A stretch of DNA of 5,965 nucleotides, taken from the NCBI GenBank assembly GCA_026982585.1, contig JALSGW010000043.1:1-5965 (forward strand), given 5' to 3'. Source of the stretch: Alphaproteobacteria bacterium. Its GTDB lineage: Bacteria; Pseudomonadota; Alphaproteobacteria; Geminicoccales; Geminicoccaceae. A program made the translations under genes and the position numbers. Positions 1-5,965 of the stretch are shown piece by piece. Every line of letters begins with the position of its first letter. Positions within the stretch are counted from its first letter, which is position 1. The notes under the pieces were generated by a model. The model saw only the letters and a program-made list of their open reading frames with translations. It did no database searches and was not told the origin of the DNA.

Positions 1-2
1 GC

Positions 3-1034
3 CTGGCAGCCCGCGCGCTCGTGCTGGATTCACCGCGCCCGCCCGCGAACACAGCCACCCTCGCCCGCATCGAGGAGGCCCTCCACCCCGGCCTCTGCCT
101 GATCGCGGTCGGCTGCGGCACCCTCAACGACCTCGCCAAGCTCGCCGCAGGCCGGCTGGGCCTCGCCCAGGCGGTGTTCGCCACCGCCCCCTCCATGAAC
201 GGCTGGATCACCGCCACCGCCACCCTGACCACGGACCGCCGCAAGGAGAGCCTGCCGGTGCCGCCGCCCCGGGGCGCCTTCTTCGACCTCACGCTGCTCG
301 CCCGCGCCCCGGCACGACTGATCCGCGCCGGGCTCGGCGACGCCCTCTGCCGCGCCACCGCCGAGGTGGACGCCTTTCTCGGCCACCTGCTGCAAGAAGC
401 GCCCTTCGCCGCCGACTGGTTCGACTTCCAGCGCGATCTCGAGACCGCCCTCATCGGCCGCGCTGGCCGGCTCGCCCTCGGCGATCGGGAGGCGGTGGAG
501 CTGCTCGTCTGGCTGCATCTCGCGGGCGGGCTCGCCATGCTGGAGGCTGGAAGTTCCCGCCCCGCCTCCCAGGGCGAACATCTGATCGCCCACGCCATCG
601 ACCTGTTCGCGGACCCCGACCCCCATCCCTACCACGGCGAGGCGGTGGCGGTCGCCACCCTCACCGCAGCCGCACTCCAGGAGCGGCTGTTCGCCCACAA
701 AGAGCCGCCCGCGCTGCGTCCGGCCGCGCACATCCCGGAGGGGGCCCGGGATGTGAAGGGCCTCGCCGATCCGGCCCGGGTCGCCGCCCTCGCCGCCGCC
801 CTCAGGGAACACTGGCCCGCCCTTCGCCGTTTCTGGCGACAGCGCGGCCGCACCCTCGGCGCCTTTCGGCGCCTCTTCGAGAGCCTGGGCCTGCCCCGCA
901 CGCCCGCCGACATCGGGCTCGATCCCGGCACCTACGCGCGCCTCGTGCGCCGCGCCCCCTGGCTGCGCGACCGGTTCACCGTGCTCGACCTGGCGCTGCT
1001 CGCATCCGCCCTCGAGGACCCCCTTCCGGCCTAG
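3..1034 (+). CDS. Glycerol-1-phosphate dehydrogenase / AraM-like iron-containing alcohol dehydrogenase family protein (5' partial)
   Basis: This is a cytoplasmic NAD(P)-dependent dehydrogenase of the sn-glycerol-1-phosphate dehydrogenase branch of the iron-containing alcohol dehydrogenase superfamily. These enzymes reduce or oxidise phosphorylated polyols using a bound metal. The frame is open from the left edge. A GTG at 21 is a possible start, but the codons before it read LAARALVLD, which looks like an internal strand of the N-terminal nucleotide-binding domain, so the true start is probably upstream. Counting from the codon at 21, the dinucleotide-binding motif GCGTLNDLAK is at 31-40, followed by the APSMNG segment (56-61) typical of the family. 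Candidate metal ligands are D107 (GLGDAL), H187 (GEHLIAH) and H205 (YHGE). The helical C-terminal domain runs to residue 337 and ends normally. The gene converges with the transporter operon and shares its stop-codon bases. Family assignment is secure, but the physiological substrate is unknown: bacterial members are not all true G1P dehydrogenases. Confidence 0.85.
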   Translation: MAARALVLDSPRPPANTATLARIEEALHPGLCLIAVGCGTLNDLAKLAAGRLGLAQAVFATAPSMNGWITATATLTTDRRKESLPVPPPRGAFFDLTLLARAPARLIRAGLGDALCRATAEVDAFLGHLLQEAPFAADWFDFQRDLETALIGRAGRLALGDREAVELLVWLHLAGGLAMLEAGSSRPASQGEHLIAHAIDLFADPDPHPYHGEAVAVATLTAAALQERLFAHKEPPALRPAAHIPEGARDVKGLADPARVAALAAALREHWPALRRFWRQRGRTLGAFRRLFESLGLPRTPADIGLDPGTYARLVRRAPWLRDRFTVLDLALLASALEDPLPA

Positions 1035-2026
1035 GGTGCGAGCTCCTCGGCGAAATGACAGGCGACCAGGTGATCGGGGGCGAGCGCGCGCAGCTCGGGC
1101 GGCTCCTCGCGGCAGCGCGGCCTTGCGAACGGGCAGCGGGTGTGAAAGCGGCATCCGCTTGGGGGATGCGCCGGATCCGGCACCTCGCCGGCCAGCACAA
1201 GCCGCTCGCTTCGCCCCGGCTCGAGGCTGGGGATGGCCGAGAACAGGGCGCGGGTGTAGGGGTGGAGCGGGCGCTGGAACAATTCCTCGGTGGGCGCCAG
1301 CTCGACGATGCGGCCGAGGTACATCACCGCCACCCGCCGTGCGATCTGCCCCACCACCGCGAGATCGTGGGTGATGAACAGATAGGTGGTGCCGAAACTG
1401 TCCTGCAGGTCCATGAGCAGGTTGAGGATGTCGGCCTGGATGGAGACGTCCAGGGCCGAGACCGGCTCGTCCAGCACCAGGAACTCGGGGTTGCACACGA
1501 GCGCCCGGGCGATGCCGATGCGCTGGCGCTGCCCGCCCGAGAAGGCGTGGGGAAAGCGCCGCAGATACTCGACGTTGATGCGGCAGCGCTGTGCGATCTC
1601 CCGCACCCGCTCGTCCACCTCCGCACGGCTCGCGGCAAGCCCCAGCGCCTCGAGCGGCTCGGCGATGATGTCGCGCACCGTCATGCGGGGATCCAGGGAG
1701 GCGTAGGGGTCCTGGAAGACCAGCTGCATGTGGCGGCGAAAGCGGCGCAGCCGCTCGCCGGCAAGGGCGAGCACGTCCACCTCCCCCTCCTCCAGGTGGA
1801 AGCGGATGCGGCCCTCGCTGACCGGCACCGCCCTCAAAATCGCCCGCCCCAAGGTGGTCTTGCCGGAGCCGCTCTCGCCCACGAGCCCCACCGTCTCGCC
1901 CCGCTCGAGGCGGAGATCCACCCCGTCCACCGCGTGGATCTGCCCCACCCGGCGGCGGAACAGGCCGCGGCTGTGCACCGGAAAGCGGACCGCGAGCCCC
2001 TCCACCTCGACCAAAGGCGCGCTCAC
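1031..2026 (-). CDS. ABC transporter ATP-binding protein, OppF/DppF type
   Basis: This is the second ATPase subunit of a peptide/nickel-family ABC importer. It would sit on the cytoplasmic face and pair with the OppD-type ATPase encoded upstream. The protein is 331 residues, the usual length. Visible motifs are Walker A GESGSGKTT (50-58), Q-loop Q105 in VFQDPYASLDP, signature FSGGQRQR (162-169), Walker B FLVLDEP (182-188) with catalytic E187, and H-loop H220 in FITHD. The C-terminal oligopeptide-transporter extension contains HPYTRAL (255-261) and four cysteines, C292, C298, C305 and C323, spaced like the iron-sulfur site described in DppD-type ATPases. The frame is open back to 2110, but I chose the GTG at 2026. 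It gives the standard N-terminus SAPLVEVEGL, overlaps the preceding stop as GTGA and has a strong Shine-Dalgarno sequence. The earlier ATG would add 28 Arg/Gly-rich residues read across the end of the upstream gene. All catalytic motifs are intact. Confidence 0.95.
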   Translation of the reverse strand: MSAPLVEVEGLAVRFPVHSRGLFRRRVGQIHAVDGVDLRLERGETVGLVGESGSGKTTLGRAILRAVPVSEGRIRFHLEEGEVDVLALAGERLRRFRRHMQLVFQDPYASLDPRMTVRDIIAEPLEALGLAASRAEVDERVREIAQRCRINVEYLRRFPHAFSGGQRQRIGIARALVCNPEFLVLDEPVSALDVSIQADILNLLMDLQDSFGTTYLFITHDLAVVGQIARRVAVMYLGRIVELAPTEELFQRPLHPYTRALFSAIPSLEPGRSERLVLAGEVPDPAHPPSGCRFHTRCPFARPRCREEPPELRALAPDHLVACHFAEELAP

Positions 2027-3054
2027 CGCCCGCCCTCCTCGGCGAACAGCACGCACGCCACCCGATGGCCGTCGCCCACCTCCACGACCGGCGGCAGCGC
2101 CCGGTCGCACCGTCCGGGCAGCCTGTGCGCGCAGCGGGGATGGAAGGGACAGCCGGCCGGCCGCTCGCGCGGGCTCGGGATGTCGCCCGGAACCGGCACC
2201 AGCCGCCGCCGCCCCGCCTCCGGCCGGGGCAGGGCGCGCAGCAGCGCCTGGGTGTAGGGATGCTTGGGCCGGCGCAGCACCTCCCGCGCGGGCCCCGATT
2301 CGACGATGCGCCCCAGGTACATCACCGCCACCTCATCCGCGATCTGGGCGATCACCGCCATGTCGTGGGTGATGAAGATCATCGCCATGCCGAACTCGGC
2401 CCGGAGCTCCTGCATGAGATCGAGGATCTGGGCCTGGAGGGTGACGTCGAGGGCGGTGGTGGGCTCGTCTGCGATCAACAGCTGCGGCCGGGTGATGAGG
2501 GCGAGCGCGATCATCGCCCGCTGGCGCATGCCGCCGGAGAGCTCGAAGGGATACTGGTCGAAGCGCAGCGCCGGATTGGCGATGCCGACCCGGGCCAGCA
2601 TCTCCACCGCCCGCTCCCGCGCCTCCGCCCGCGACAGCCTTCCTCCCACCGCCTCCGGATGGGCAAACAGCGCCTCGCACATCTGATGGCCGATGGTGTA
2701 GACGGGCGAGAAGGCGGCCATCGGCTCCTGGAAGATGAGGGCGATCTCGCCGCCGCGCAGCCGCCTCAAGCGCCGGTCCCGCGGCGACAGCGCGGCGATC
2801 TCCATCTCCTCCCCCGAGCGCAGCCGAAAGCGCATCGACGAGCCCGGCGCGATGCGGGCACTGGCGGGCAAAAGCCGCACCAGCGCCCGGGTGCTGACGC
2901 TCTTGCCCGATCCGCTCTCCCCCACGAGCCCGAGGGTGCGCCCCGGCCGGAGATCGAACCCCACCTCCTCCACCGCCCGCACCCATCCCTCGTCGGTGCG
3001 GAAATCCACGGTGAGATCGCGCACCCGCAGAAGGGCGGCCGCTGCCGCGCTCAT
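2023..3054 (-). CDS. ABC transporter ATP-binding protein, OppD/DppD type
   Basis: This is the first ATPase subunit of the importer. It is 343 residues, within the usual range. Motifs in order are Walker A GESGSGKS (45-52), Q-loop Q109 in IFQEPMAAFSP, signature LSGGMRQR (172-179), Walker B LLIADEP (192-198) with catalytic E197, and H-loop H230 in FITHDMAV. The variant LSGGM signature and the IADEPTTALDVT run are typical of the OppD/DppD side of the heterodimer, as against LDEPVSALD on the OppF side. The C-terminal extension has HPYTQAL (265-271) and cysteines C302, C308, C316 and C334. The ATG at 3054 overlaps the stop of the upstream permease as ATGA. Only a poor Shine-Dalgarno sequence precedes it, so translation is probably coupled to the permease. 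The stop likewise overlaps the start of the OppF-type gene. Subunit identity is clear; the transported substrate is not. Confidence 0.95.
   Translation of the reverse strand: MSAAAAALLRVRDLTVDFRTDEGWVRAVEEVGFDLRPGRTLGLVGESGSGKSVSTRALVRLLPASARIAPGSSMRFRLRSGEEMEIAALSPRDRRLRRLRGGEIALIFQEPMAAFSPVYTIGHQMCEALFAHPEAVGGRLSRAEARERAVEMLARVGIANPALRFDQYPFELSGGMRQRAMIALALITRPQLLIADEPTTALDVTLQAQILDLMQELRAEFGMAMIFITHDMAVIAQIADEVAVMYLGRIVESGPAREVLRRPKHPYTQALLRALPRPEAGRRRLVPVPGDIPSPRERPAGCPFHPRCAHRLPGRCDRALPPVVEVGDGHRVACVLFAEEGGR
2033..2040 (-). promoter_or_regulatory. Ribosome binding site of the OppF-type ATPase gene
   Basis: GAGGAGGG on the - strand lies six bases before the GTG at 2026 and is also the Glu-Glu-Gly coding end of the OppD-type gene. 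It decides the start: the GTG here is preferred over the in-frame ATG at 2110, and translation is likely coupled through the GTGA overlap. Confidence 0.75.
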
Positions 3055-4175
3055 CGCCTAGAGACCGCATAGGGATCGGCGGCGTCCCGCAGCCCGTCGC
3101 CGAGCACGGTGAAGGCGAGCACCGCGACGATCACGAACACGGCCGGGATGAACAGCCAGGGCGCCTGCTCGATGGCGCGCACGTTCTGCGCCTCCTGCAG
3201 CAGAATGCCCCAGCTGATGGTGGGCGGCCTGAGGCCGAGGCCGATGAAGGAGAGCGCCGTCTCCGACAGCACCATGTAGGGAAAGCTGATCACCACATCG
3301 ACGATGATGTAGCTCGTGAAGCTGGGCAGCAGATGGCGCCGGATCACCCAGGCGGGGCGGGCGCCGGCGAGCTCGGCGGCGAGCACATAGTCCTCCCGGC
3401 GCTGGGCGAGCAGATGGCTGCGCACCCGCCGCGCAAGCGTGGGCCAGCCCACCAGCCCCAAAACCAGGGTCATGGCGAAATACACCTGGACGTTCGACCA
3501 CTCCGGCGGAAAGGCGGCGGCGAGCCCCATATAGAGCGGGATCACCGGCACCACCCGCACCACCTCGGTGAGCCTTTGGATGCCGTAGTCGATCCAGCCG
3601 CCGAAATAGCCGGCGATGCCGCCGATCACCAGGGCCAGGAACTCGGCGATCAACACCCCGAGCACCCCGATCGAGAGCGAGGTGCCGGTCGCGAACATCA
3701 GCCGCGAGAACAGATCGCGGCCGAGCTCGTCGGTGCCGAAGAGATGGATCTTCCCCTCCTCGACCCCGAAAAGCCGCACCCGCATCGGGATCAGCCCGAA
3801 CAGCCGATAGGGCTCCCCCTCGACGAAAAAGCGCAGATAGCGGCGCTGGTCGCGGTCCACCCGGGCGATCTTGCGCAGGGTGACGGGATCGCGCTCGGTC
3901 TTCACCCCGTAGACGAAGGGCCGCAGCGAGAAGCCGTTCTCGTCCCAAAAGCGCGGGATCTGGGGCGGCCCGTAGACGTAGTCGCGATCCCGCGCGGTGC
4001 CCGAATAGGGGGCGATGAAGGGGGCGAAGGCGCCCATGAACGCGAGCACAAGCAACACCCAGGCGCCCACCAGCGCGCCCCGATGGCGGCGAAACCGCCA
4101 CCAGATGAGCTGCCACTGGGAGGCGGTGTAATAGCGCAGCTCCTCGGCGCCGAGCCCTCCCCGCTCCTCCGCCAC
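3051..4175 (-). CDS. ABC transporter permease, OppC/DppC type, with large extracytoplasmic insertion
   Basis: This is an inner-membrane channel subunit of the importer. It is 374 residues, longer than the roughly 300 of E. coli OppC or DppC. The N-terminal cytoplasmic stretch (1-33) contains the family-like WQLIWWRFRRHR, then TM1 lies at about 34-55. A polar region of about 90 residues (56-146, with RDRDYVYGPPQ and YRLFGLIP) lies outside the membrane before the conserved GTDELGRDLFSR (147-158). Five further hydrophobic segments lie at about 167-190, 205-222, 231-248, 288-306 and 340-358. The cytoplasmic EAA loop that docks onto the ATPase is EDYVLAAELAG...HLLP (261-284). The start is GTG at 4175, one base after the stop of the upstream permease, with GGGAGG five bases before it. 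The insertion explains the extra length and marks a distinct OppC subfamily that I associate with some proteobacterial, Chloroflexi and Firmicutes systems (from memory). Confidence 0.94.
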   Translation of the reverse strand: MAEERGGLGAEELRYYTASQWQLIWWRFRRHRGALVGAWVLLVLAFMGAFAPFIAPYSGTARDRDYVYGPPQIPRFWDENGFSLRPFVYGVKTERDPVTLRKIARVDRDQRRYLRFFVEGEPYRLFGLIPMRVRLFGVEEGKIHLFGTDELGRDLFSRLMFATGTSLSIGVLGVLIAEFLALVIGGIAGYFGGWIDYGIQRLTEVVRVVPVIPLYMGLAAAFPPEWSNVQVYFAMTLVLGLVGWPTLARRVRSHLLAQRREDYVLAAELAGARPAWVIRRHLLPSFTSYIIVDVVISFPYMVLSETALSFIGLGLRPPTISWGILLQEAQNVRAIEQAPWLFIPAVFVIVAVLAFTVLGDGLRDAADPYAVSRR

Positions 4176-4176
4176 C

Positions 4177-5172
4177 TCAACCTCCCTCGAGCCGGATGCG
4201 CGGATCCAACAGGGCCAGCACGATGTCCGATACGAAGTTCATGAACACGATGACGAAGGTGAGCATGAGCAGGATCGCCCCGGCCACGTACATGTCGAGA
4301 TCGAGGAAACTGCGCAAAAGCAGCTCGCCGAGCTCCGGCAGGCCCAGCACCAGGGCGACGATGGGCAGTTCCGAGAAAATCCGGTTGATATCGAAACCGA
4401 TGGTGCTCACCACCGGATTGATGGCGAGCCGGGCGGGATATTTGAGGATCACCTTGGCCTCGCCGAGGCCGCGGGCGCGGGCGGCGTCCACATAGGGCTT
4501 GTGCAGCTCGTCCGACATGGTGGCCCGCACCGTCTGCAGCTGCAGCGCCGTCGCCGACCAGGCCAGCACCACCGCCGGCACGAACAGATGCGCGAGCAGG
4601 TCCCTGAACTTGGCCCAGCTCCAGGGCGCCTTCTCGAACTCCGGCGAGAACAGGCCGCCCACCGTGGTGTCGAAATAGGTCACACCGATGTAGAGCAGGA
4701 TCAACGCCAGCATGAAATTGGGGATCGCCAGCCCGAGATAGCTCACCACCGTGAGGCCGTAGTCGGCGAGGGACTGGCGCCGCACCGCCGCGTAGATGCC
4801 GATCGGTATGGAGAGCAGATAGGTGAGCAGCAGGGTCGCCACCAGGAGCACGAGCGTGAGCCCCACCCGCTCGCCGATGACGTCGGTCACAGAGGTCTCG
4901 AAGGCGAAGGAGGGGCCGAAGTCGAAGCGGGTGACGATGCCCCAGATCCAGGTCAGATACCGCTCCCAGGCCGGACGGTCGAGCCCGAACTGTTTGCGGA
5001 TGCTCTCGATGTCCTCCTCCGTCACGACCACGCCGGTGCCCGAGAACTTGCGAAACGCGTAGCGGTCGGCGTAGTCGCCGGGCGGCAGCTCCATGATCAC
5101 GAACACCATGATCGAGACGAAGAACATCGTCACGACCATGCCGATCGCGCGCTGGAGGATGAAGCGCAACAT
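4177..5172 (-). CDS. ABC transporter permease, OppB/DppB type
   Basis: This is the other inner-membrane channel subunit, 331 residues. The N-terminus MLRFILQRAIGMVVTMFFVS leads into TM1 (about 8-27), followed by the family PPGD motif (30-33). An extracytoplasmic stretch to about residue 102 includes FGLDRPAWERYLTWIWGI (62-79) and the FDFGPSF segment (83-89). Further hydrophobic segments lie at about 103-128, 137-165, 194-212, 255-280 and 296-320. The EAA loop is KPYVDAARARGL...ILKYPAR (225-248), and the protein ends with the conserved cytoplasmic DPRIRL tail (323-328). The ATG at 5172 gives the standard family N-terminus. No convincing Shine-Dalgarno sequence precedes it: the bases read GACGGCCGCCGCC before ATG. 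It is the first gene after the hairpin gap that follows the binding-protein gene, and its last codons carry the ribosome binding site of the next permease. Six-helix topology and motif content make the assignment firm. Confidence 0.95.
   Translation of the reverse strand: MLRFILQRAIGMVVTMFFVSIMVFVIMELPPGDYADRYAFRKFSGTGVVVTEEDIESIRKQFGLDRPAWERYLTWIWGIVTRFDFGPSFAFETSVTDVIGERVGLTLVLLVATLLLTYLLSIPIGIYAAVRRQSLADYGLTVVSYLGLAIPNFMLALILLYIGVTYFDTTVGGLFSPEFEKAPWSWAKFRDLLAHLFVPAVVLAWSATALQLQTVRATMSDELHKPYVDAARARGLGEAKVILKYPARLAINPVVSTIGFDINRIFSELPIVALVLGLPELGELLLRSFLDLDMYVAGAILLMLTFVIVFMNFVSDIVLALLDPRIRLEGG
4181..4186 (-). promoter_or_regulatory. Ribosome binding site of the OppC-type permease gene
   Basis: GGGAGG on the - strand lies five bases before the GTG start at 4175. 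It sits inside the last Glu-Gly-Gly codons of the OppB-type gene, so ribosomes finishing one permease are placed to start the next. This supports the GTG as the true start. Confidence 0.7.
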
Positions 5173-5205
5173 GGCGGCGGCCGTCGTGCCTGGGCCCGGG
5201 GGGCG

Positions 5206-5227
5206 CGGCGGGGCTCAGGCCCCGCCG
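5206..5227 (-). promoter_or_regulatory. Perfect GC hairpin between binding-protein and permease genes (mRNA stabiliser or partial attenuator)
   Basis: The transcribed strand reads CGGCGGGGC, loop CTGA, GCCCCGCCG: a perfect 9-bp, all-GC stem with a four-base loop, 13 bases after the binding-protein stop codon. No T-run follows, only GCGCCCCCC, so this is not a classical intrinsic terminator. Hairpins at this position in binding-protein operons commonly protect the upstream message from 3' exonucleases or partly limit read-through, giving more binding protein than permease. The structure is seen directly; the role is inferred from position. Confidence 0.6.
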
Positions 5228-5240
5228 GCCCATGCGCCCG

Positions 5241-5965
5241 CTAGCGGGCCAGGTACCACTGCTGCGGACGGTAGGCGTAGGCCCAGTAGTAGTCGAAGCT
5301 GTTGGCGGCGAACCGCGGCACGTTCTTGAGCGTGCGGCTCTTGTAGACCGGCCCCGGCACGTTGCCGACGGTGCCGATCTTCCACAGGTTGCGCACGTGG
5401 ATGTCGACGATCTCGCGGCCGATGCGGTTGCTCTCATCGGAGCCGAGCGGCAGCTGGATGAAGCGCTCGGCGAGCTCCCAGAGCCGCTTCACCTCCGCCG
5501 GCGGCTCGATGCCCTCCTTGCCGCCGCTCTGCTTCCAGGTCGCCCACAAAAAGCCGGTGCCGGGGTTGAAGTAGTAGCCGAAGGGGGGCACCAGCCTGGA
5601 GATGTCCTGCGAGATCGAGGGGCCGCTCGTGCCGTCGTTCTTCCACACGGTGAGGTCGAGCTCGTTGTTGTTGGCGGCCGCCCGGTACTCGTCCGAGGTC
5701 ACCTCCTTGAGGTCCACCCGCACGCCCACCGCACCCCAATAGTCGCGGATGAGCTCGTGCAGGCGCACCGGCGCACCCTGGTTGGCGTAGACGATGCGCA
5801 CGATGAGCGGCTTGCCGTCGGGCCGCTCCCGCACCCCGTCGCCGTCGGTATCCCGGAGCCCCATCTCATCGAGCAGCGCCCGCGCCCGCTCGGGATCGTA
5901 CTCGGTGCGGTAGCGCTTCTGCTCCTCGGTGACGAAGGCGACGGTGAGCGGCTCGGCCGGCGTCG
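5241..5965 (-). CDS. ABC transporter solute-binding protein, SBP family 5 (C-terminal part; 5' end outside window)
   Basis: This is the extracytoplasmic receptor that captures the solute and delivers it to the permeases. Only the last 241 codons are present, out of roughly 550-650 expected for this family; the signal peptide and N-terminal lobe lie beyond the right edge. The frame stays open from the ATG at 5864 to the edge and reads as family sequence (TEYDPERARALLDEMGL), so that ATG is internal. The YDPERARALLDE helix, the DTDGDGVRERPDGKPL turn and the following strand (LIVRIVYANQG), then the RLHELIRDYWGAVGVRVDLK helix-strand unit, are hallmarks of SBP family 5. The C-terminal part, with WKIGTVGNVPGPVYKS, is typical of one subgroup of these proteins. 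The stop is TAG at 5241-5243. The gene is first in the visible operon order and is separated from the permeases by a 68-base gap with a hairpin. Peptide is the default ligand, but relatives bind oligosaccharides, nickel or opines. Confidence 0.92.
   Translation of the reverse strand, partial: TPAEPLTVAFVTEEQKRYRTEYDPERARALLDEMGLRDTDGDGVRERPDGKPLIVRIVYANQGAPVRLHELIRDYWGAVGVRVDLKEVTSDEYRAAANNNELDLTVWKNDGTSGPSISQDISRLVPPFGYYFNPGTGFLWATWKQSGGKEGIEPPAEVKRLWELAERFIQLPLGSDESNRIGREIVDIHVRNLWKIGTVGNVPGPVYKSRTLKNVPRFAANSFDYYWAYAYRPQQWYLAR

Noticed and set aside
1030..1055. Bidirectional terminator between the convergent genes
   Set aside because: Only a weak CGAG/CTCG stem near 1040 is visible, with no T-run on either side.
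30..1496. Open frame of 488 codons on the - strand opposite the dehydrogenase and across the end of the OppF-type gene
   Set aside because: It spans two well-supported genes in a wrong frame, has low-complexity Gly/Arg/Ala/Glu composition and no recognisable domain. It is a product of GC-rich codon bias.
1055..2257. Open frame of 400 codons on the + strand opposite the ATPase genes
   Set aside because: It is antisense to conserved ATPase motifs, rich in His/Arg/Gln/Pro, and crosses the boundary between two real genes. There is no family resemblance.
1340..2400. Direct repeat between about 1360-1380 and 2360-2380 (shared GTCGTGGGTGATGA-like sequence)
   Set aside because: This is the H-loop coding region (ITHD) of the two paralogous ATPases. 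It reflects protein conservation and not a separate repeat element.
2065..3072. Open frame of 335 codons on the + strand opposite the OppD-type gene
   Set aside because: It is antisense shadow sequence of Arg/His/Pro-rich composition with no domain. The opposite strand encodes a full set of ABC motifs.
5206..5227. Intrinsic terminator at the hairpin after the binding-protein gene
   Set aside because: The stem is strong but is followed by GC-rich sequence rather than a T-run, and the permeases downstream belong to the same operon. Kept only as a stabiliser or attenuator candidate.
3902..5437. Open frame of 511 codons on the - strand in another frame
   Set aside because: It crosses parts of three real genes out of frame and is Arg/Ala/Ser/Pro-rich. 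No hydrophobic segments match a transporter, and no domain is visible.
5241..5864. Short 207-residue protein starting at the ATG at 5864
   Set aside because: The frame continues open to the window edge with sequence typical of SBP family 5, so this ATG is internal to a larger gene.

Overview
The window is a GC-rich piece of a bacterial chromosome (or large replicon) with almost no non-coding DNA. It holds six genes: one on the + strand at the left, and a five-gene block on the - strand that fills the rest. Only 69 bases (5173-5240 and the single base 4176) lie outside coding sequence. The strong G/C preference at third codon positions opens long false reading frames opposite and beside every real gene. 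Base composition and protein style suggest a high-GC proteobacterium, perhaps an alphaproteobacterium. This is an impression from family resemblance; no rRNA or marker gene is present to settle it.

Left region (about 3-1034, +): the 3' part of a dehydrogenase of the sn-glycerol-1-phosphate dehydrogenase / AraM-like branch of the iron-containing alcohol dehydrogenase superfamily. Its 5' end is outside the window. The nucleotide-binding glycine motif and three candidate metal ligands (Asp, His, His) are visible. Its substrate is not known.

Right region (5965 down to 1031, -): a complete transporter operon apart from the N-terminus of its first gene. In transcription order it encodes a solute-binding protein (SBP family 5, C-terminal part only), an OppB/DppB-type permease, an OppC/DppC-type permease with a large extracytoplasmic insertion, an OppD/DppD-type ATPase and an OppF/DppF-type ATPase. 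Together they would form one ABC importer of the peptide/nickel/opine family: the binding protein captures solute outside the membrane, the two permeases form the channel, and the two ATPases form the motor. Specificity cannot be read from the sequence. Oligopeptides are the default guess, but relatives of this architecture also import oligosaccharides and other solutes.

The permease and ATPase genes are very tightly packed, with junctions TGA-G-GTG, ATGA and GTGA. Two Shine-Dalgarno sequences lie inside the last codons of the gene before. The one real gap, between the binding protein and the first permease, holds a perfect 9-bp GC hairpin without a T-run, suited to keeping binding-protein mRNA in excess. 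The operon and the dehydrogenase converge and share the palindrome CTAG as both stop codons, with no terminator visible between them. The operon promoter lies beyond the right edge.

I see no mobile element, CRISPR array, RNA gene or clearly new system. This is an ordinary transport locus with a few architectural details worth checking.
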